Origin: Nitzschia sp. DOCU1
Lineage: Eukaryota > Bacillariophyta > Bacillariophyceae > Bacillariales > Bacillariaceae
Direction of reading: 5' to 3'
Length of the DNA: 64,000 nt
Assembly (NCBI GenBank): GCA_951394045.1
Contig: OX595988.1
Location: 2,061,352 to 2,125,351, forward strand
Shown: positions 34,045-42,760 of the stretch, in pieces
Position numbering within the stretch: position 1 is the stretch's first letter
Layout of the letters: every line of letters starts with the position of its first letter
Position numbers and translations under genes: made by a program
Notes under the pieces: generated by a model
Database searches by the model: none
Seen by the model: only the letters and a program-made list of their open reading frames with translations
Told to the model about the DNA's origin: nothing

Positions 34045-34054
34045 TTGCTCGTGG
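34045..34054. repeat. 10-bp direct repeat bordering the satellite array, right
   Basis: TTGCTCGTGG matches 21787-21796 on the other side of the array. Confidence 0.65.
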
Positions 34055-34372
34055 GGAATGATCCAGATATTTAGTATCGTAATAGTGAAGGTTGGTATCA
34101 TACATTTAAGGCTTCATTATTAATTGCTTTTAGTCGTACTTGTCAAACGAAAGTGGATCGACGCCGAAGCTTGCAGAACCACCGCGCAATCCGACCCGCT
34201 GTTTCCTCTTTTCAGACAACAGGATGTCTACGAAGCGGATAAACGATGGATGGTGAAATCCACCAGACCACCTGTGCCTCCTATCATCCCACAACTCCAA
34301 ATAAATAGTTATCGTTTTCACTCTTTCTCGAGCCCGTTGCTTTTGAAATACGAACCAAACAGAAGATAGACG
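34055..34372. promoter_or_regulatory. Proximal upstream region of RPN3
   Basis: This gap lies between the array and the RPN3 start codon. It contains a CCAAATAAATAG stretch near 34297 but no certain promoter motif. Without the array the pfkB-RPN3 distance would be only about 500 bp, so this looks like half of a former shared divergent promoter. Confidence 0.45.
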
Positions 34373-35999
34373 ATGACAAAAGACACCAAAATGGATGAAT
34401 CAACACCTGCGGTCAAGGAGGCGAGCGAGGAGTCGAAGGAGCCACCAATGCCTCCTTTGGAAGCCGCTGCACGACGTTTGGAGCGATTGCTGGGCGGTGG
34501 GCTGCCTGACAAAGAACGAGTCTTGCACACGTATGCCAATCCGGCTAAGGTTGTGAGGCGCTGGCTGGGGACGGCATCTGGAGCGGCCGGAAGCGCAACT
34601 GTGGCGGATATTGCTGCTGCCGCCGGCGTTTTGTTGGATCCCCTAGGCACCAGTGCTTCGGGGCGGGATCTCCTCGTCGCTGGCAGCGAAACTTCCATGG
34701 AGGTCGAGACCACTGCATCTCGAGAACCACTTGGGTTTCTCACTGTTGCTTCTGCACGAGAAGTGGAGAGCTGGCTCCTTAGTTTGTCGGTTCGAATTCT
34801 CTGGAAGGAGAAACAGTTTTCGGAGGCCTTCAATCTGGTGCAGAAGTCCATCTCCATTCTTCTTGGTCATCTTGAGGTCGCTTCTTTGAATCTCACCTCT
34901 CGATCTGGGGTATCAACGTCTTCGCTCTTTCCTCTCCTAGCTCGTATGTATAGATATCGCTCGTTGGTTGCCGAGCATTGCAACGATGCCCAAATGACAA
35001 CTGCACTGCGTCAAGACATGATTAAGGCCCATAACCTTGCTTCTCTCCGACGCGATGTGGATTGTCAGGCAACTCTCCTCAATCTCATGCTTAGGGATTT
35101 GTTGCTTCATTCTCAGAGTAAGTCGTCGAACATTCACTCGGGTCAGTTTTGGACTGGTCGACCCTAACCTCTTGCTAGTTGAGCAGGCCCAGAAGCTCTT
35201 GTCAAATTCCTCATTCCCCGAATCTGCGTCAAACAACCAACTCTGCCGTTATTTGTATCATTCTGGTCGCATCCAAGCGTTGCGACTGGAATACACCAAG
35301 GCGTTTTCGAACCTCAGCCAGTGCCTTCGAAAGGCGCCAACCAATACAGGGCTTGGGTTTCGGATTGCGGCCCAAAGGCTGTTGGTAGTGGTGCAGCTCC
35401 TCATGGGAGAAATCCCTGAGAGGCACGTATTTTTTTCCAAGGGCATGCAATCGGAACTGAGCCCCTATCTAGCCATCACACAAGCAGTGCGAAGGGGGGA
35501 CCTTGCAGTCTTCACCAAGGTCGTTTCTGAGCACTCGGCTCGCTTGGTCCAAGACGAAACATACACATTGATTTCTCGTCTTGCACATCAGGTCGTAAAG
35601 GCAGGATTACGAAAGCTCCATGTCAGTTACAGCCGTTTGTCACTCCAGGATGTTGCTGATCGTTTGGGATTGCCATCTGCGACATCTGCTGAGTTCGTTG
35701 TGGCCAAAGCAGTGAGGGACGGTGTCCTGGATGCCACAATTCACCACGAAGAAGGCTACGTCCAGAGCCACGATTTGGTGGACGTGTATGCTACGAAGGA
35801 ACCTGCTGAAGCGTTTCATCGCCGTATTGCATACTGCCTTACGACTCACAATGACGCTGTCCGTGGTATGAGGTATCCTCCCGATGCGTACAAGAAGCAA
35901 TTGGAGGCTAGTCGGGGCAATCGTCGCAAGCGAAGCGAAGACAAGACTGATGAAGAGAAGGCTCAGGAGTTGGAGGATGAGCTGGAAGACGAATATTAG
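34373..35999 (+). CDS. RPN3: 26S proteasome regulatory subunit Rpn3 (PSMD3)
   Basis: Exons 34373-35117 and 35179-35999 flank a 61-bp GT-AG intron and give 521 aa. The protein matches Rpn3, a lid subunit of the 19S proteasome. Conserved stretches include RYLYHSGRIQALRLEYTKA, LRKAPTNTGLGFRIA, LLMGEIPERH, YLAITQAVRRGDLAVF and, in the PCI domain, YSRLSLQDVADRLGL and AKAVRDGVLDATIHHEEGYVQ. The C-terminus is charged (EKAQELEDELEDEY). The N-terminal 100 residues are less conserved, as is usual for the family. It should be a single-copy essential gene. Its upstream region carries the satellite array. Confidence 0.93.
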
Positions 36000-36115
36000 G
36001 GAGGTGAGCAGCTTATCCATAAGACATAAAATTGAGGCAGGAATAAAAAAACATGCAAATGTGCAAGTAACTAGTAAAGACAATGATTTGCGTGGAGAGG
36101 TACACCACCCAATCT

Positions 36116-37871
36116 CTATGGGTCGACTGTCTGGAGCGCAACGACGTCACTAAGGTTCGATGTAGGCGCTTGGCCGACCCCATTAGGTAGGTGATGTGCA
36201 TGATGTACACCATTGTGGTTGTGTACTCTTTTGTGCTGAACCTTCAATCGCTTGTTACCAATTTGAAAACCATTCATTTGTTCAATTGCTGCCTCGGCAG
36301 CAATCACGGAGTCGTACGATACAAAACCTGCAGGGTTACGGATAGTCAGTTAGATGCCTGGCGAGTATTGGTTGCAGATTTTCCACGGCGGTATACTCAC
36401 CAAAACCCTTGCTTTCACCGGTAAATTTATCCACATATACTTTCGCACTGATGACCGACCCGAACGGGTTAAACGCCGTTGCAAGATCGGCGTCGGTTAA
36501 ATCATGGGGAAGATGATACACAAATAGGTTTGCTCCGGCGGGACCTTCCCGCGGTCTAGGATTCACAGGTCGACTAGCTGCTTCTGGGCGGTTCTGAAAG
36601 CCGTATGGCGCCGATGGTCCAAACTGATGCGGTGGATACATGTAGGGGTGGGGCGGTGTACCAGCACCAAAGGCGGCACCATATTGAGGAGGGATGGGGA
36701 ACTGAGGAGCTCCATTGTGATGGGGCATGGCCATCGGTGGCGGACCATAGCTAGCGTAGGCGGGGCCTACGCCCATCGCGTTGAGCATTTCTTGTCTTCT
36801 TACATTTCTGATATGTCGCTGTTGCCGCTGGTGTTTGTTGTCGGCGAATTTCACAATCAGCGGACGTGCTGCACCGTCCATGACGATGTTGTTGTGTAGA
36901 CTTTCAATCGCCTGAGAAGCAGCCTCTCGTTTCACATAGCGTAGGAATGCAGCGCATTTGCTTGAGCCGTCTGCGTTCCGAATCATGTAGATCTCTCTTA
37001 TTTCGCCAAAAGGAGCAAAGAGTTCTCTAACTTCATCTTCCCCGGCTTTCCTTGAGAGCATACCGATGAACAACTTGTTTTCGGGAACTGGATAGGCAGA
37101 ATAAGTGTGATGATGGCAGATGCGATGGGGCAAAGCAAAGTTGATGCGCAGATGACTTACCTGATGGTTCTGCTGGTTTCACTTGCGCCGGTCTACGAGC
37201 ACCGGGGAAAGTAAACTTGTCGTGGAGAGCTTCCTGGGCTCGTTCTGCGTCAGCGCCCGACCAGTATGTCACAAAGGCACAACCACGGTGCAGGCCTGTA
37301 TGCTTGTCTCGGATGATGGCCACGTCCTTCAGAGGGCCAAATGGATCAAATGTAGGGAAAATATCTTCCTCACTCATCGACTTCGGAACCTAAATCAGAG
37401 GCCATGGAGCGACGAAACACGGGTTAGGATGGATGTCAGTACAAGGGGGATATGGTGGCATCTTTGGACGTTCTCATCAACCGGCTACCATGCTAGTCTC
37501 GATCATCTCACCTGACCAATGAAAAGTTTGACTGGATCGTCTTCATTGCTTCCATCTCCAGTGCCATCATTCCCCTCGGAATCTTCATAGTTGGAGGAAT
37601 CATGAGCATCACTCATGCCTAACGCATGGAACTGCGTATCTAGCCCTGCCATCCCATGGTATGCCATAGCAGTGTGGACGTAAACTTGCGAAGGCGGCAT
37701 TCCATTCATCATTGGGGGAACTCCATGCATGGGCACATCGTGTGGAATGTACCCATCAGCTGAAGGGCTTTCCTTCTTTTCATCAACGGGTGCTCCTGGC
37801 ATTGCATCGCCGTTCATTACGGTTGCTTCCTTCACGGAAGGAACGTTGCTCTGCGTAGTTGCGGATTGCAT
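36116..37871 (-). CDS. CELF/Bruno-like RNA-binding protein, three RRMs
   Basis: Four exons (37871-37512, 37389-37161, 37087-36401, 36327-36116) with GT-AG introns and matching phases give 495 aa. RRM1 starts at [15 protein letters not shown] (about residue 115), RRM2 at [15 protein letters not shown] (about 202) and RRM3 at [15 protein letters not shown] (about 382). The pattern of two adjacent RRMs, a Pro/Gly/His-rich linker and a C-terminal RRM is the CELF/Bruno layout. Such proteins control alternative splicing, mRNA stability and translation. The first 110 residues are acidic and Met/Pro-rich. It is convergent with RPN3. Confidence 0.88.
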
Positions 37872-39089
37872 TGTTTACAAATGCTGCAAAGACTGTCGAC
37901 TTGAACACAACACCCCTCTTCTCAACGACCTTCGGTAGTGTGACTTTGGACAGCAATCGCGCCTTTCAGCTCAAGCAATCAGCAGTTGATATGATAGCAG
38001 CATGGACGACTTCTTGCTTTCATCCAGAACTCTTCCGGGCGGGGACAGAGCGGGGCGGCCATTTTGATTCGGGACACTCATGTTGTGGTCGCCAGCCGCG
38101 TCAGAGTGGTGGATTTTCGAGCATGCCACTCCCTTCTCTGCCTATGTAACCATATTCGAAAAAGCTAACAGAAATGACTGTTGTGTGCCGGCGCCGAGCG
38201 CGCCGTTGCAAAGTCAAATCGATCAACTGCGATTTATGAACAAAGGCGCGGAAATTGTGGATGGCATGCGCTTGTCTTCTTCCTCATCTTTCGTGTCGTG
38301 CGAAGAATTTATCATATGCTTTCCGTGATTGGGTTCGTTCCTGCCTCCATTCCTCTGCCCATCAATCCCATCATTGTGACATTGGACCCTGATGTATCAT
38401 ACGTAGTACTAATAATCTTCACAATACTTGTCCCTTTCTGGCTGCGCCAGTACCATAGCATTCCTGGTCGGCATCGCCGGTAAGTAGGAGAGGAAACAGC
38501 GAAGATCCTTTGTATATACCGGGGTACCAGGTATGACACTATTGTATTCCATACTACTAGGTGCAACAAGTAGTAAATGAGGACCTCTACTTAGTATTAC
38601 TATTTTAGCGTTAAACAAATAGAACCAGCAGCTTACTAGATTACCCAATGCCCCGTTGACGATTACCTTCTTGGCGATAGAAGAGGATAGATCTCTTTCG
38701 CTCGCCGGAACGATGTTCGCCATCTATCTCTAAAGAGGACATATCACACGCCATTACACATGTATGACTCTTTCAGCCATCATGACGGCCATTCTGCACA
38801 CCTGATGATACGATGGGAGAAACTAGTTCTTTGCTTACATCGTTCGTCGATCTCGCAAAGTGAATCCAGCAAAGAGTCAGGCTGCTGCCACGATGCTCGA
38901 AGAAGGGCGGCTTCTTCTTCCAAACAAAGTTGGTATCTAGAAAAAATTGTAGTGACCGTCATCTACGGCGGATCTAACCGTCCAGAAACCCTACGCCTGC
39001 GAAACATTGCTGTATGACCGGCTGGCTACGATTCTGGCAGAAAATGTTTGAAGCTAATTGTTGTCAGAATTTCCTAGACAAAAACTTTC
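37872..39089. other. Intergenic stretch without a recognisable gene
   Basis: About 1.2 kb lies between the start of the CELF-like gene and the end of the COQ1-like gene. Several short frames exist on both strands, but none has a family resemblance or exon-like composition. The part near 37872 should contain the CELF-like promoter. Confidence 0.4.
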
Positions 39090-40514
39090 TCAACTTGTCC
39101 GACGAACAACCTTGTAGGCGAGGTTGATAAGTGCGTCGCGGTACAAACTATGACCCAATTCCATTGCGGCTTCCATTGCAATTTCAGCATGAATGCGAGC
39201 AAGCTGCTTCGTCCGCTCAATGCCGTTGCTCTCAAACACTAGTTGTTTGGCTCGATCGATGTCGCCGACTTCTCTGAACTTTCTATCCATCATCGATTCG
39301 AGTTCAGGGTAGACCTCTGAAGCAAAAAGAACGGGTGCAGTAGCCAAACCAGCCTTCAAGTCTGCTAGGGCAGGCTTTCCCATGGAAGTCGCGCTTCCTT
39401 CGTAGTCGAGCACGTCGTCCACCAATTGGAACGCCATACCAACATGTTTTCCATATTTGTAGGATGCATCCACCAACTCGGGTGGACAATCCGCCAGTAG
39501 AGCTGTGCTTCGACAAGAATTCGCCATCAGACTTGCGGTCTTGTAGTAATTTTTCTTGAGATAGTAGATCATCCGCTCGTTTCGCCCGTCGACAGAAGGC
39601 GTACCACGCATCTGCATGACTTCACCTCGCACCAGATGCTCAATTATCGTAGACATGGTTTCTACTACGTCCACATTTCTCAGCCGCGCCAGGCTAATGG
39701 ATGCTCGAGCCAGCAGATAGTCCCCAGCCAAGATCGCCATCTTGTTCCCGAACATCATATGCACAGCTGCCTTGCCGCGCCTTGTGTCGGCGCCGTCAAT
39801 GACATCATCATGGAACAGTGACGCAGTGTGGATTATCTCAGAAATCTCCGCTAGTCGCCGCTGGACCTTCGGTAGATCCGCACGCTGCCAATCCAAAGGG
39901 CGTGTAAAGAGTTCGTTTCCTTGCCTTGGTTCTGAGGATCCCATCGTTTCGGCTATTGCTCTCGAGAGTAGCATGACCATCATGGGCCGTACTTTCTTGC
40001 CGCCATCCGCACTCGTGAAGAAGTAGGCTGCCGCTCTATTCAAAACTGGATGTTCTGTCCCGATGAGGTCCTCTCGAATGGACTCAGACAAGCTTTCAAC
40101 CTCATTTCGCGAAATAAGAAACGGATCAGCATCAGCTTGTACGCCCGGTGGAAGATTTGGCCAGTATAACGTTTCTCGTTGAAGATAAAGGTCGTCAAGA
40201 GGGTCAAAAAGATGTGCTCTGTCGAGGCTAGTCTTGGTATCGTCATCGGCATCGGGCGTACTCCAGGCTCTATTATTCCTGCGCGAGACTTGATCCAAGA
40301 TCGTTGTTTTGATCGAGCTTCTAATCGAATCAGGGACTGGGAAGTCAACTATGGACGCCGATGAAGACTTTCCTCTAAACTGCCATTTTGAGGTGCTTTC
40401 TTGAACTTGCTCTTGTAACGTGGTGGGAATTGCACGATGATACGCTCCTCTACGCCACAAGGGGGGTATACGCATTCTGAGCATTGTTTCTGTACCTGGT
40501 ATGCTACCGTTCAA
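39090..40514 (-). CDS. COQ1: Long-chain trans-prenyl diphosphate synthase
   Basis: This 474-aa ORF belongs to the polyprenyl synthetase family. The first Asp-rich motif is DDVIDGADTRRG (about residue 235) and the second LVDDVLDYEGS (about 364). KVRPMMVMLLSRA and GEVMQMRG are also typical. The enzyme condenses isopentenyl diphosphate units to make the C45-C50 side chain of ubiquinone (mitochondrion) or plastoquinone (plastid). The N-terminus from the second Met (LRMRIPPLWRRGAYHRAIP) is Arg-rich and amphipathic, favouring a mitochondrial location and a COQ1-like role (inference). The start could be 40514 or the in-frame ATG at 40484. About 100 residues of low similarity precede the catalytic core. 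Confidence 0.87.
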   Translation of the reverse strand: MNGSIPGTETMLRMRIPPLWRRGAYHRAIPTTLQEQVQESTSKWQFRGKSSSASIVDFPVPDSIRSSIKTTILDQVSRRNNRAWSTPDADDDTKTSLDRAHLFDPLDDLYLQRETLYWPNLPPGVQADADPFLISRNEVESLSESIREDLIGTEHPVLNRAAAYFFTSADGGKKVRPMMVMLLSRAIAETMGSSEPRQGNELFTRPLDWQRADLPKVQRRLAEISEIIHTASLFHDDVIDGADTRRGKAAVHMMFGNKMAILAGDYLLARASISLARLRNVDVVETMSTIIEHLVRGEVMQMRGTPSVDGRNERMIYYLKKNYYKTASLMANSCRSTALLADCPPELVDASYKYGKHVGMAFQLVDDVLDYEGSATSMGKPALADLKAGLATAPVLFASEVYPELESMMDRKFREVGDIDRAKQLVFESNGIERTKQLARIHAEIAMEAAMELGHSLYRDALINLAYKVVRRTS

Positions 40515-40917
40515 AAAGGAGTGGGTCTCTGCCTAATTTGCCAACTTTGAGAGTGGTTCACAGTCAGTAATTCGGTGGAGATGAATAAAACAACGGGGTG
40601 CCGATCGATGGACAATAGAGTTGGGTGCTTTTCTTAGGTTTCGTTTTCTTGTTCTCGCGCGCGAAGAAGCGGCTGACGGGGGCAGTCGTCGTCATCCGAC
40701 ATGGTACAAAATGCCCGTTGAATTTTACTGTAGGGGACAGCGCTCTCCGCTTCGACGCGCCACACCCACACCCACCCACCCACCGACCGCTGTACGGTAG
40801 GTGCAGACGCGACGGAAAATAGATGATTGATGATTGCTTTTATTGAGTGCGAAGTTAAACCACGAACCTCTAAAAGAGTCTATTTGCTAGCCTACCGGCA
40901 ATCGAACTCCGACACAA
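40515..40917. promoter_or_regulatory. Divergent intergenic region, COQ1-like / armadillo-like gene
   Basis: This 403-bp gap lies between divergent genes. It includes a short CACACCCACACCCACCCACC tract near 40761. Nothing else could be assigned. Confidence 0.35.
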
Positions 40918-42420
40918 ATGGACGATCTTCAGATAAGAAAGCGCCCGCGTTCGAACTCGCCTGTACCGACACCATCGAATAAGGCGTCGAAATCGCCCTT
41001 TGCCGCTGGGCATGATTTGGCGGATCAGCTGAAGGACTCCCGGCGACGCAATGATGCTCTGAATGAACTTATGAGGCTCACCGCCACCCATGAGTTGAGT
41101 TTTTCGCTGGACGGAGAGGATGTCTTGAATGCCCTCGTAGACATCTTTTTCGACAGTCTTGGCTGGACGGGCGAGAGACCTTCACTTTCACTGTCAAAAC
41201 CAGTATTTTCAGCAGTCAAGGCTTGGACGGCACACGCCACCCCAGAGGCCGAAAAATGGGCTTCCTTCTGCGCGACAAAACTAGCAAAGGGATATCTGGG
41301 CACGGATACTTTGAAACTACTCGAAGCTGTTCTTTTGATCATGAGGAATCTTTCCTTTGTGGCTGCAAACCATCGATTGATGGCGTACTCGCCGGATGTT
41401 CTCACCGTCCTCACTGGCGCACTGTACGAGACAACAGCCAATAACGTCGGAACCAGCGACGACGGGGCAGTCAACAACAACTCCAGTGCAATTGCAACCC
41501 ATGCCATGCATGCATTGGTGAATCTTGCTCAATACTTGGACGTGACAGGCCAGAAGCTCTTGTGCGACAAGCTCTTCTTGGTCGATGGCTCATCGGAGGA
41601 TGCCCCTCTCATCCCGAACGGATCTACATTCGGTCAGATTGCAGACGGGAAGTTTGGATTTGGTAGTCTATGGCTTGCGAAGCGCATGGATCCGAAGGAG
41701 GACTTTGTAGCCGATGTCTCAAGTGACATGGTACTGGAATTGACGGGACAATATCTCTTGAGTGTGTGGGCTGTCTTCCCGGCGTTGGCCAAAGTTTTCA
41801 GTGATCCAACGTCGCCGAGGCAGCTCATCATGATGGCTGAAGATTTTCTTCAAGAGTTTCTTGCGCACACCCGCGTGGGAGTGCTGGGGCAAGTTGACGA
41901 TCAGGGAAATACCGTACCAGATGCTCGGAGCATCATGATCAATATTCCCTCGACTATTTTACAACGACTCGTCGAGCTGCTATACATCCCTCGGCTCAGC
42001 TCAGACTCTCTAGATTATGTGGATCCCACCACATGTATCGTTACAAGAGTTAATACACTCAGGATGCTGCTTGGATATGATGCCACTGTGGACACGGACG
42101 TCCGCGATCGAGCCCTTGACGTTCTTGTCCCTCTTCTGGAGTTGGACTCCCCGCGAATGGCAGAAAGACTAGCGATGGGCAAGAATCGGCGCTTTCAGAA
42201 TCGACTCTATGATTCGCTGCTTCCTGTTTTGACAACACAGGCAGGTCGAACGGAGGCCCCCTCACTGGCACTTCAATTGCTGAAGGAATTGTCAAAAGGA
42301 AAGATGAATCGTTCGGCATCCATTTACGTCAGAGAAAGGCTCATTGCGCTTGGAAGCAAAGAACCGAAGATTGCGCACATGGTTCTAAACTTCATGCAGC
42401 CGGATGAGCTGGACACATAG
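40918..42420 (+). CDS. Armadillo-like nuclear protein, possible BAF250/ARID1 C-terminal type
   Basis: This 500-aa intronless protein begins MDDLQIRKRPRSNSP with a basic, probably nuclear signal. The rest is all-helical and rich in Leu, like armadillo repeats. The segment LEAVLLIMRNLSFVAANH near residue 140 and the later VELLYIPRL and RVNTLRMLLGYDA resemble the C-terminal domain of BAF250/Osa/ARID1, a SWI/SNF chromatin-remodelling subunit. No ARID domain is present. A remodelling role is therefore tentative; a generic HEAT/ARM scaffold is the alternative. The gene is convergent with the short ORF at 42466. Confidence 0.6.
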   Translation: MDDLQIRKRPRSNSPVPTPSNKASKSPFAAGHDLADQLKDSRRRNDALNELMRLTATHELSFSLDGEDVLNALVDIFFDSLGWTGERPSLSLSKPVFSAVKAWTAHATPEAEKWASFCATKLAKGYLGTDTLKLLEAVLLIMRNLSFVAANHRLMAYSPDVLTVLTGALYETTANNVGTSDDGAVNNNSSAIATHAMHALVNLAQYLDVTGQKLLCDKLFLVDGSSEDAPLIPNGSTFGQIADGKFGFGSLWLAKRMDPKEDFVADVSSDMVLELTGQYLLSVWAVFPALAKVFSDPTSPRQLIMMAEDFLQEFLAHTRVGVLGQVDDQGNTVPDARSIMINIPSTILQRLVELLYIPRLSSDSLDYVDPTTCIVTRVNTLRMLLGYDATVDTDVRDRALDVLVPLLELDSPRMAERLAMGKNRRFQNRLYDSLLPVLTTQAGRTEAPSLALQLLKELSKGKMNRSASIYVRERLIALGSKEPKIAHMVLNFMQPDELDT

Positions 42421-42465
42421 AAATAGGATCCTTTCTTACGTACTGCTTGCTCCTAAGAGTGACAT

Positions 42466-42711
42466 CTACTTCAAAAACTTGTTCTGGTGGCTGCTACTTC
42501 CAGCTTTGTCATCCCCCCATCGCTTACCGTAGTAGTGCCATTCTTCTTCAACGCCGCAGCACTCGTCCAAGAATGTCGTGCTTTCACGATGAAGAAAACT
42601 AGTTTCGTTCTGATCTCCAGCGACTCCTTTTAGTGAATCCTGCCGTCGCATGTCCTCCAAGTGGCTTGCCCTCTTCTCTCTCTCTTCCAGAATTTTTTTC
42701 GTCATATCCAT
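42466..42711 (-). CDS. Short ORF, possibly the 3' end of an interrupted gene
   Basis: From ATG at 42709-42711 the frame encodes 81 aa: a charged helix (KKILEEREKRASHLEDMRR) then FLDECCGVEEEWHYYGKRWGDD. The frame is open upstream into the DDE element. The coding-like part begins close to the element edge (HFEELFPAS at about 42760), so the gene may have been cut by the insertion. On the other flank (minus strand from 50078) the frame continues for about 17 codons. No family is recognised. Its stop is about 45 bp from the end of the convergent armadillo-like gene. Confidence 0.35.
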   Translation of the reverse strand: MDMTKKILEEREKRASHLEDMRRQDSLKGVAGDQNETSFLHRESTTFLDECCGVEEEWHYYGKRWGDDKAGSSSHQNKFLK

Positions 42712-42755
42712 TGTGCCTGTAGATGTTATTCTTGTCGACGCCGGGAACAACTCCT

Positions 42756-42760
42756 CGAAG
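42756..42760. repeat. CGAAG, possible target duplication, left
   Basis: CGAAG flanks the tandem DDE elements here and at 50073-50077. The internal junction has only CGA. Five bases are weak evidence on their own. Confidence 0.35.
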
